Assembly (NCBI RefSeq): GCF_014633365.1
Contig: NC_068341.1
Location: 20,070,339 to 20,134,338 of the forward strand
Direction of reading: 5' to 3'
Length of the DNA: 64,000 bases
DNA from: Diospyros lotus
Lineage: Eukaryota; Streptophyta; Magnoliopsida; Ericales; Ebenaceae
The position numbers and the translations under genes were made by a program. The number at the start of each line of letters is the position of its first letter. Position 1 is the first letter of the stretch. Positions 24,518 through 36,500 of the stretch are shown here, piece after piece. Under the pieces are notes generated by a model. That model was not told the origin of the DNA. It made no database searches and saw only the letters and a program-made list of their open reading frames with translations.

Positions 24518-27500
24518 TACACACATACAAAAAAAAGGCACTATCATGCTAATGCTGCTACTTAAAATGACTGCTCTAAAGAATATGCTTGTTCATTTGG
24601 ATGAATAAGCTTGGCAGTTATTGCTGCTACTTAAAATGATTGCTTGATGGTTGTTTTCATGTTCACCCCCCTTCTTTGGTAAAATCTTTTGTCTTCCAAT
24701 ATGCTTGTTTGTAAAGGATAAGATGTTCCTTTTGTTTTTCCTTCTTCTGTTGGCATTAATTGCTCTAAAGAATTCAGTTGCTTAAATATGGTTGTCAAGG
24801 AAAGCCTAAGTCTTGTCCATTTAGACTTTCTTATGTAAGTTTGGCGCTTATTTTTTTTCCTTAATGCTGGAGTTTGATTTATAATTATCTGAAATCTCAT
24901 AGAGGTTTACTTAATGATGTCAAGAGTTTTATTTTATTTTTCCTACTCTTTGTTAAAGTGATGGTAATTGAATGGACATGAATCTTGGTTTATGAAATAA
25001 TCTGTAGATTATAACTATATATTTTGAATTTTTTGTCACTACTGGGGACAGTCTTGATCTTCACATATCATGATTATATCAAGCATTAGAATGTGCTATT
25101 TTTCTTTCATTAGTTTATGCATGATGCTAAACTTTTGACAGGTTATTCTAATTTACATGTTGTGTTGTCTTTAGCATTAGATGAATTAACATGCGGGACC
25201 TTGAGAGTACTTCCATGACAATCTATGCATCATACCATCCTTCTACTTATAGGATATGTTTGTTTCAAACATTGGTATGATTTGGTCTCAATCCTTTAAC
25301 TGGGTTTCATACTGGACAGAATGACATGCTTCCAAGAAGGCTTAAAATATTGTAAAAATCATATACCACTCTTAGGTTAAAAAAAAAAAAGGTTTATGGG
25401 CCATAGAAATATATGAAATTTTAGAACATCACAACAGAGTGAGATAATGAAAAATGTAATATTTGACTATTATAGATCCCAAGATAAAGAAGAGTCAATA
25501 CTTGAAAGGAGGGAGGGAGTTAATCTTCTTGATGATAAACCCTAAAATCTTTGATTCTCCATCTTCATACCTGCATTGCAATTTTTCCCTCCCTTTCTCT
25601 TGTTTTGGATTCTCCTCTCCTCTCAACCAGTCCACTATTGGATGTGATCTAGTTTCATTCGAGTGACTGCCATACTTCCCAAAAAACAGTTTTTGTTAGC
25701 TTAATTATTAGCAATAACCAACAAATTGTCTCAGGCTCACTCGATGAGTTACACGTGCTAGGTGGTCCATCAATGCTACTATTTAAATATTATTAGTTTG
25801 TCTATGATATGGTATAGAATTTTGTTTAGGGTGTTCTATTGAACAAGCTACAACAAATCAGCCATCATGATCTTGGTTAAAATGCGGTCGAGCCATAGTT
25901 GTACATATTGTACTGAAGTGTATCTTGTACAAAAAATGGCAACTTTTATTTTGGCTAAAATACTGGGTATTTAGCATTGGCTGATATCTGAAAGTTTTGG
26001 TGTTTAGTCAGTACTTAAGATACAAAACCACCAGATTCCATATTCCAGCAAGTTTTCAGGACTGTCTTCCCCAGCCTTTCAACCTGAGTCATGATCTAGG
26101 TAGGAAGAGAAGGAAGGGAAAATGATGAGGACAACAAAGAAAATGAGTAGAAAAAGAGTGAGAGAGGGAAGCCGGTGGGTAACACCTTGTAGAGAGTTTG
26201 AAGAGAAATGATGCGGTCACTAATTAAGACCCAGCCCAAAGCAGACCCGACCATGCCGGAACAATATTTTAATACTTCTTAAATTTAGAATTCTATTTGA
26301 TTTAGGATTCTACTTCATTTTATTTTAAAACTTCTATGATGCGGTCACTAATTAAGACCCAGCCCAAAGCAGACCCGACTACGCTGGAACAATATTTTAA
26401 TATTTCTTAAAATTTAGAATTCTACTTGATTTAGGATTCTACTTCATGTTATTTTAATACTTCTTAAGTTTTAGAATTTTACTTGATTTAGGATTCAACT
26501 TTATGTTTCTACTTGATTTAGGATTCTACTTCATGTTGGATTAGGATTTTATTTTTTATTAGGATTTTAGTTAGATTTTGTTTACAAATATTAGATGGAT
26601 TTGGATTAGCCAAATACTATAAATATGCCTAGGATTTAGAGTTTGTAATCAAGTTTTTTTCAATCAAATTTTCGCAACCTATTTGGGTTTTCTTAGCAAA
26701 ACAGTATTGTTTTTGCGTCTTCTTGAAAGCCAAGCTTCGGCTATTGAAGTTTGTTCTTTCAAGGGTTTATTTTGGTGTGTTTTCTTCACACTCGCGTTAT
26801 ACGCTGCGTCAGGTGGTATCAGAGCGGTTAATCAACCAATAAGATGGCCAATCTTGAAGGTAACGGTAGCAACCAGTCTCGTGACGGTAATCAGGGGTTG
26901 TCTGCAATTTGGAGAGCAATCGAAGAATAACGGGAAGTAACTCGTACTATCCAGCAGCGATTGGAGCAAATTAGCAACCAATTGAACACCTTACTACGAG
27001 TTGATAATGATAGGAACCTAAATAATGGAGTGTCAAGCTGGAGTGAGAAGACCACCCATTAATCATATCCTTGTTAATCCTAGAATACAAGTGATTGAAG
27101 ATAGCGATGAAGAGGATGATTTTGGTCGAGCAATAGTTAACCCTGGTGGTAGAGGGGTTAGGAGGAATGCGCATCAGCACAACCACTGGGGCAACGATGA
27201 GTATAAACTAAAAGTTGATATTCCTACCTTTAGTGAAGATCTTGATATTGAGGGATTCCTGGATTGGATCATTGAGATTGACCGTTTTTTCGAATACATG
27301 GAGATCCTAGATGAACGACAAGTAAAGTTAGTGGCTTACAGATTGAAGGGCGGTGCATCTGTTTGGTGGGAGCGATTAAGAGAGACGAGATTGAGGGAAG
27401 GCCGACAGCCAGTTCAAACATGGAGACGAATGAAGCAGTTGTTAAGAGGTAGGTTTTTACCCCCTGACTATGAACAATATATGTTTGAAGCTTATCAAAG

Positions 27501-30500
27501 ATGTGCACAAGAAATGAAGAGTGTGAATGAATATACCTCTGAGTTTTTGCGATTGGCAGAGAGAAACCAATTGTCAGAAAGTGACAATCAACAAGTAGCT
27601 CGTTACTTGAATGGATTGAAGCCTGCTATTCATGATAAAATTGGGTTTAGATGGTTCTGAGTGTGCAAGAAGCAAGGAACTTAGCTTTAAAGGCTGAGTG
27701 AGAGAGCTCGTAATGACAACTATCGTCGGTATAGTGGGAATGAAAATAAACAAGCAGCTTTTGATAAAGGCAAGTCGGTTCAGGGAGCGCAATCCTCCAA
27801 TCCACCCCATACAATTAACCCTAATAAGGCTACAATGGGGGGAAACATTTGAGGTACTACTTCTAATCTTCCAAAATCCCTTAATCCTTATGCAAAGCCT
27901 ATTCTTTTAAAATGTTTCAAGTGCAATGAGGTTGGGCATCGATCTAGTGATTGCCCAAGGAGGAAAACAGTTAATATTGTAGAAAGGGAAGAGGAAGATG
28001 TTGCCGAAGAGGAAGTATATTGCAGGCCTGATGAGAAGGATGACGAAGAAGATTATGGATATGGGGAATATACCTGTGTAGTGAGGAAGTTAATGCTATC
28101 TCAAAAGAATGAAGATACTACTCAACGGCATAAGCTTTTTCGCATGAGGTGTACGGTGAAAGGAAGAATCTTTGAGTTGATTGTTGATAGTGGAAGTTAG
28201 GAGAACATCATAGGAAGAGATATGGTGGCAAAGATGCAATTAACTCTTGAAAAACATCCAAGCCCTTACATGATTAGATGGATCAAAGAAGTTGGTGGCA
28301 TACATGTGGATGAACGCTGCAGGGTGCCTTTCTCTATTGGTAAGTTCTCCGACGAAGTCTATTGTGATATTGTTGATATGGATGCTTGCCATATTTTATT
28401 TGGGAGGTCTTGGCAATTTGATGTGGATGCTAAGCACTCGGGTAGGAAGAACACATATCAGCTTGAGAAAGAAGCTGTGCATTATACTTTGTTACCCATA
28501 GTGGAAAAGAACCAAACCAAAGCTTCTAAAGTGAAGGGGCGAAATTTTCTTTCCATTACACATAAGCACATTGAGTTTGTGAGGGAGTATAAGGATACTT
28601 GAGAGGTTCACTTATTGGTTATCAAGGGAGAGAGCGTGAGTGAGCCACTGAAGGTTAATTAAATTCCAGTGGAGGTGCAGGGATTGTTGGAGGAATTTCA
28701 CGATGTGGCTCCTGAGGAGTTGCCTAATGAGCTACTTCTTATGAGGGATATTCAACACCACATTGACTTGGTTCCTGGTGTTAGCTTGCCTAACCTACCA
28801 CACTACAGGATGAGTCCTAGGGAGAATGAGATTTTGCGTGAGCAGGTAGAGGAATTGTTGAGAAAATGGCACATTCAGACTAGCTTGAGTCCATGTGCAG
28901 TGCCAGCATTATTGACACCAAAGAAAGATGGGAGTTAGAGGATGTGTGTTGACTGTAGAGCCATCAACAAAATTACTATTGGGTACAAATTTCCAATTCC
29001 TAGGGTCGATGACATGCTTGATCAACTTGATGGGGCTGTGATTTTTACCAAAAATTGATCTTAGAAGTGGTTATAATCAAATCAGAATTCGACCTGGAAA
29101 TGAGTGGAAGACAGCTTTCAAGACTAGAGATGGGTTGTTTGAATGGTTAGTCTTGCCCTTTGGACTAACCAATGCACCAAGCACTTTCATGAGACTAATG
29201 AATCAAGTATTACGCTCTTTCATTGGTAAATTCGTTGTGGTGTATTTTGATAATATTTTGATATACAGTAAGTCTATTAATGAGCATGAGGGGCATATTC
29301 GGGACGTGTTGAGTGTGTTGAGGGAAAACAAACTTTATGTTAATTTGAAGAAGTGTACTTTGATGAGTGAGAGCTTCTTGTTCTTGGGCTTTGTTATAAG
29401 CAAAGAGGGCATAAAGGTAAATGAGGAAAAAGTGCGAGATATTAGAGAGTGGCCAACCCCTAAAAATGTTAGTGATGTGCGAAGTTTCCATGGGTTAGCA
29501 ACTTTCTATAGGCGGTTTATCAAACACTTTAGTAGTATTGTGGCTCCAATTACTGAGTGTTTAAAGAAAGGAAAGTTTTATTGGGGTGAAGAACAAGAGC
29601 AAAGTTTCGCCTTGATAAAAGAGAAATTATGTACCTTTTATGTCTTAACTTTGCCAAGTTTTGACAAATTGTTTGAGGTTGAGTGTGATGCGAGTGGATG
29701 GGGATAGGTGCTGTGTTGTCCCAAGAGAAGAGGCTAATTGCATTTTTGAGTGAAAAGTTGTGTGAAGCCAAAATTGTCTACTTATGATAAGGAGTTTTAT
29801 GCAGTGGTGGGGGCTCTTAAGACATGGGAACATTACTTGATTGGCAAAGAATTTGTTCTTTACACGGATCACCAAGCTCTTAAGTACTTGAGTAGCCAAA
29901 GGCAATTGAGGAGTGATATGCATGCTAGATGGTCTGCTTTTATTGATAAATTTCCATATAAAATTGTTCATAAGTCTGGACTGTATAATCGAGTGGCAGA
30001 CGCTTTGAGTAGGCGTGTGGATTTGATCAAGACCCTTAGTGTTGAGATTGTTGGGTTTGAGTGCTTGAAAGAATTATATGCAACAGACGAGGATTTCAAA
30101 CATGTGTGGGAACAATGCATGTCTCAGCAACCGTCAGGAGATTTCTGTGTGCATGATGGGTTTCTCATGAAGGGAAATCAGTTGTGCATCCCTTCGTTAG
30201 AAAATTATTCGGGATTTGCATGGTGGTGGCTTAGCAGGGCATTTTGGCAGAGACAAGACTATTGAAGCTGTTATGGGAAGGTATTATTGGCCAAGAGCAA
30301 GGAGAGATGTTTATATTATTGTGGCAAGGTGTTATATATGTCAAACAGTTAAGGGGCACTCTTCTAATGCCGGTCTCTACATGCCATTGCTTGTTTCCAA
30401 TGCTATTTGGGAAGATTTGTCTATGGACTTCGTGGTTGGTCTACCGAGAACCCAACAAGGTATGGATTCTGTTTTTGTAGTGGTTGATAGGTTTTCCAAG

Positions 30501-33500
30501 ATGGCACACTTTCTTCCATGCAAGAAGACGGTAGATACAGTAGGTACAGCCAAACTATTTTTCTAGGAGATTGTTAGACTACATGGAGTCCCTAAAACTA
30601 TTACTTCAGATCGTGATACAAGATTTTTGAGTCACTTTTGGATTACCTTGTGGAGAATGTTTGATTCATCTTTGAATTTTAGTAGCACAACACATCCCCA
30701 GACTGATGGACAGACAGAGGTGGTGAATTGTACCTTAGGAAATCTGATTCGCAGTGTTTGCAAAGACAAGGTAAGGCAATGGGACCTAGTCATAGCTCAA
30801 GCGGAATTTGCCTACAACAACGCCGTGCATAGCTCAACAGGAAGATCCACCATTCTCTATCGTATACATGAAAGTTCCTAATCATGCATTGAATTTGGTA
30901 AAATTGCCAAAGGTACCAGGTTTTAGTGTTGCAACTAATGACTTAGCCGAGCACGTTCAAACAGCTCAGGAAGATGTCAAGCAAAAGTTGCACGAGGCGA
31001 ATAAGAAGTACAAGGCAGCAGCTGACAAGCATAGGAAGCACAAGGTATTTGCGGTTGGAGATGAAGTCATGATATTCTTGAAGAAGGAACGGATTCCAGC
31101 AGGACAACAGAACAAGCTCAAGCTAAAGAAGTATAGTCTTTACAAGATTACAAAGAAGATTAATGATAATGCTTATGTTGTGGATTTGCCAAATCATATG
31201 GGTATTTCCAAAACATTCAATGTTGCTGATCTTTCTTTGTATTTGCCGGACGTTGAATTGTCATACCTAGATCATAATTCGAGGACGAATTCTTCTCAAG
31301 TGGAGGTGAATGATGCGGTCACTAATTAAGACCCAGCCCAAAGCAGACCTGATCACGTTGGAATAATATTTTAATACTTCTTAAAATTTAAAATTCTACT
31401 TGATTTATGATTCTATTTCATGTTATTTTAATACTTCTTCAGTTTTAGAGTTCTACTTGATTTAGGATTTAACTTCATGTTTCTACTTGATTTGGGATTC
31501 AACTTCATGTTAGATTAAGATTTTATTTTTATTAGGATTTTAGTTGGATTTTGTTTACAAATATTAGATGGATTTAGATTAGCCAAATACTATAAATATG
31601 CCTAGAATCTAGAGTTTGTAATCAAGTTTTTCTCAATCAAATTTTAGCAACCTATTTGGGTTTTCTTAGCAAAACAGTATTGTTTTTGTGTCTTCTTGAA
31701 AGCCAAGCTTTGGCTATTGAAGTTTGTTCTTTCAAGGGTTTATTTTGGTGTGTTTTCTTCACACTCGCCCTAGACGCTGCGTCAAGAAAAAGGAATGTGA
31801 GTTTGCAAAAGGTGAAAAAGGAGGAGAGAAAAACTATTTGGCATTTAGGATTTGGGTGGGTTTGTTTTTAAGGGAAGGTGAGTTTGTATTTAAAAAAGGG
31901 AGGAAAAATTGTTTGGGTTTTGGATGAGTTTATATCTCAAAAAACACATTTAATTGTTTCAAAATATATTGAAACTAATTCAATTATGTATTTATGTAAG
32001 ATATGCCATTGGCAATAATAATGTTTTTGTGCTCTTAAACATATATGCTTATTGTGTTTATATAATATTTGTTTAAAAAAATACTTGAGACTTATGAAGC
32101 ACAGACACGAACATGGGTACACGAGACATGGAATATAGGGACATGACATTTTTCAAAAAAGTAAGACACGATATAGTCGAGATAATCGATCTAATCCTAG
32201 TCATAATCTATTTGGGATTCTCAAAGTTATTAATATAAAGTAGACTGCAAGGAATTGAAGAATTATAGATGAATTTACAAAGAGAATTTCATTGTGTAAA
32301 TCGAAACTGAACAGTGCTATCACAAGAATTGCAAAACCTTATGGAAACCTTAATATTCTTGCCGAATTTATTGCCGGACAATTAAAAAATAGAGTTTCAT
32401 TTCAAAAAGCAATGAAAAACTCTATTGAATTAATTGAACAAGCGGATAGAAAAGGAATTCAAGTACAAATTATAGGGTGTATCGATGGAAAAGAAATTGC
32501 ATGTGTCGAATGGATCAGAGAAGGTAGGGTTCGCCTACAAACTATTCAAGCTAAAATTGATTATTGTTCCTACAATTCGAACTATTTGTTAATTAACGTA
32601 ATAATTTTTTATATTTTTAAAGTATAATAAAGTTACAAAAAATTGAAAACTATATTCCAAAGTCACAAATATTCATTGAAAATTCATAAGCCAAAATTCC
32701 AAACGAATAACTCTACTCTAATTAGCAATCAACTCACAATTCAATCGTCTTTGCCCCTCACAATCTAGTTGATGTTTAAAGAGATGGAGAATAAAAGCGT
32801 AGAAGGGATGAAAACTGAACAGGAATGCAATCAAAACATGGAAAAATAAAAGAGTCATGCAATAACTAGTTGTAAAACTAAAAAGTAAAAATGAAAACCC
32901 CTTACTTTTTAGTTTTTTAAAGTGTCCACGTATGGGACACGTGTGTCCTACTGTAGAATCGATTCAAGTAGGCGCTGGGGTCCTTCCTCATATTTCTGAC
33001 TTACAAAAAGTTGAGGAACATCCTGAACTGGATGCCAAGAAAGGAATGGCATTATCATGACCCAAGGATCCATAGAGGGGTAATAGGGTAATAGGCCTAT
33101 AATAGTTGTTAAGAGGATATTTTAGCAATTAGTTAGAAACACATGGGTGTGTTGTGCTTGCTGTTAGAAGCCAGATATGTCTATATAAGGCTACTATAAA
33201 CGGATGGGATCCTCATGTTAGAATTGATTGAATGAATTCTTAATTCTCTCTCTCTACAATTCTCTCTCAATTTCCCTTTCGTTTCTTCTACACTCTCCCT
33301 CATTTCTCTCTACATTCTTTACCCCATTTCTGTCCAATTTCCCTCTCCAATCGTTTTGTTCTTGGTTCTATTCCATCGGATCCTTTCAATTATCAATCCA
33401 ATCCTAGGCTAAACCCTAGGTACATGACACCGATGTGGAGTGTCCCAACACTTTTGTCAGGACCCTAGTTTTAACTGATGCTTCCTTAGAAGATAGAACT

Positions 33501-36500
33501 CGAAATTAAGGGAGAAATAGCAAGAACTAAGGGGGGAACAGACAGAATATTAGGGAGAACAAACTGAAATTAGGGATAACTGACAGAAATGAGGGGGAAA
33601 TCAGAGAGAATAATAGGGGGGATGTAGATAGAATTGAGGAAGAATAGAGAGACTTTAATAAATTCTTGATAACTCATAACATGATCTGCACTATGAGGTT
33701 ACAAGTTTATATAGAAAGTTAACCAACAATTATTTGTGGCAGTTACAATATCCTCCATTACCAATAACTGTTCCTAAATCACTCCACTACCTCTCCACTT
33801 TCCATAACTGTAAATTAATTGTAAATAATATCCCATTACTCCTAGAACATAATCGTAAAAATACTGCAACTGAATAAAAATACTACAACTGCCGCTAATA
33901 ACTAGCAGGTTGTGACATTCCCTCCCTCTTAAAAGATTTATTGTCCCCAAGAAATCTTAGCTTCTGGCCTCACTTCTTCATCTAATCCATGCTTTTACTA
34001 TCTAATTCATCCTTCTTAGACTATAAGGTGCAGGATCCTTGATGGTGCCTAAATGATCAGCCAAGTTTGATACCAATGGAGGACAAATGTTGACTTCTTT
34101 TTCCTCCACCTGGCTGGCTCTATCCAATAAATCCTCCATTACTATCTTTGCATTGACCTCAGGTAATGGAGGGGTATCCATTCTGTTAAGAATAGCAGGC
34201 TTGAAATCTTTAAGATTTGGAGTTGATGTAATCGTAAACTTTTCCAATGGCACAACATCTTTTGCTGCCTGCTTGCTGGTGTACCCCAAGGGTCCATCTT
34301 CAACTGATATCACTTCCAATGTTGTTGTAGTGATTTTTCCCGCGACTGCCTGTTACAACTCTGGGGTATAACTCACTCTAAAAAAGTTGTTGTTAAGGGG
34401 AGGGTGCCCAAGGGGTTATAAACCCCACACTAGGAGCCTGAATTTCTAATGTGGGACAAGTCCCTTACCCTGCAGTGGACCATAACATACCACCACGCTC
34501 CGCAACTTGGCACCCACGACAGCAAGCTGTGCACTAGCCACTACTAGTCTCGAGCGAACATTGCAATGTCGGTGTCACCTCTGTCGCTGCTCACTTGCAC
34601 TGAGAGTTATGGGGTTGGCTCTGATATCAATTTGTCATGTACCTAGGGTTTAGCCTAGGATTGGATTGGCAATCGAAAGGATCTGATGGAATAGAACCAA
34701 GAATAGAACGATTGGAGAGGGAAATTGGACAGAAATGGGGGAAATAATGTAGAGAGAAATGAGGGAGAGTGTAGAAGAAATGAGAGGGAGATTGGGAGAG
34801 AATTGTAGAGAGAGAGAATTAAGAATTCATTCAATCAATTCCAGCATGAGGATCCCATTCGTTTACAGTAGCCTTTTATAGGCATATCTGGCTTCTAACA
34901 TCATGCACAATACACCATGTGCTTCTAACTAATTGCTAAAATATCCTCTAACAACTATTATAGGCTTATTACCCTATTGCCTCTCTATGGATCCTTGGAT
35001 CATGACAGTGGGTGTGTCCAATACTTGTTGGAGTGTCTGACATGTTGGCGATGCTAATATGACAACCCCTAGGGAAGTCTTTGTGCTTTATAGCTTGAGA
35101 CGCTTGTATAATGTCATTATGTATAAAATTTTTACAACATGCATATCTTTATGTGATACATATTATTGTTATGATACATACAAAATAGTACTTGGTATCA
35201 TTTGGTACTAGTGCTATTTCGTGCCAATAGTAAAACTGGTACCTTATCTATGCAGTGTTAACAGTTATGATTTGAGCATATAATTTCTTGCATTTTTGGA
35301 CATTGTTATGGCAACATGAGTTATTAAGATATGTATTGTTATCTGAAATGATTTAACACTTATTAATTTCTGAATTGTTATGTACCTTCTCTTTTTGAGC
35401 ATGTCATACTTCCATTTCATGCTATGAATTTAACTATCCAAAACAACTGGAAAGTATTTTTTTTTTCTTTTTGTTTAAAAAAATTCCTTTAAGATGTTTT
35501 TAGGTGGAAAAAAAATCTAATTAAGCAAGCCAAAATTGAATAAGATTATATTGGCAACAAAATGTGAAACAATTGAGGGGTAAGCATAGTCTCCCCTTAC
35601 AACACACCAAGCTTTTATCTCGCTATATGGGGTTGGCTATAATTCCCTCCCCCCCATCTGCCCCTTCTGAATTTGGATAAATATAACACAAACTCCATTT
35701 AATTTAAAAGTTGACATACAACTCCTTATGTCTTAGATAAGTGTAAAGTGAACGGGTCTTATTTGCTTTGGTTGAAAGACAAAAATGTAATTGACAAATA
35801 ACATCTGTGTGGCTTTTAGGAGAAATGAATAGCCCCTTTGGATTGAGTCTAATTGGCTAGTAAAACATAACTGTAATTAGCCCCTTTGGATTGAGTCTAA
35901 ATTGACTTGTAAAACATAGTGTTTTCAATTTTTAAAGGATTTTTTAATGTATCATTCTAGTCCAAATTATGGGACCACGATGGGCTGTCTTTGAAGTGCA
36001 TAAGGTTATTTGTTTACCTTTCCAACTATAGGGTTAAAGCATAACTATCCCAAAATTTCCCATGTCTTTTTGTAAGTGATATTTGGATGATTGATTTGGA
36101 GACCATTGGATTGCATCGTATTTTTTTTTATTAGATGCTCGATCGTAAAAGAAAATTATTTGAAGAAGTACTTTTGATTTTGATTTTAACATAGACAACT
36201 CTCCCTGTATGGTACCACTTTTTTGAACAAGTTAAATATCACATTCCTGTTTCTGTTTTGCTTGTTAAAGCAATTTGTATTCTAGGTAATCTACGTGCAA
36301 TCAACCTAATGCTCTCTTGTTCTTCTTTTTTTCCTTTTTCATTTTTTGGCTAACTAAAAAGTTGTAAGGAGATGGCAATCTGTGTAGCTCCTTGTTAGGA
36401 CATAACCTTGACAACGCTTAACCTTGTCAGGCCTTGGAAAGATGGGCCATACCTCTGTAGATTGTAATCCCAGATTCTGCCTCACTAATTCAGACACTCA

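Larger units (their letters stand above)
26209..31784 (+). mobile_element. Ty3/gypsy LTR retrotransposon, copy A
   Basis: 5' LTR 26209-26811, 3' LTR 31311-31784, ends TGATGC...GCGTCA, target duplication AGAAA at 26204-26208 and 31785-31789. The primer site TGGTATCAGAGC starts at 26814 and suits initiator methionine tRNA. Gag, protease, reverse transcriptase, RNase H and integrase follow in gypsy order but with stops and shifts. It lies sense with gene 2 in intron 2. The related copy B is nested in intron 7. Confidence 0.93.

Noticed and set aside
26814..26825. tRNA-like TGGTATCAGAGC sequences (also near 44000, 47352 and 57070)
   Set aside because: These are retrotransposon primer-binding sites complementary to initiator methionine tRNA, not tRNA genes.
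34002..34319. 105-codon minus-strand frame
   Set aside because: It lies inside a truncated retroelement interior and has no domain I recognise; not called as a host gene.
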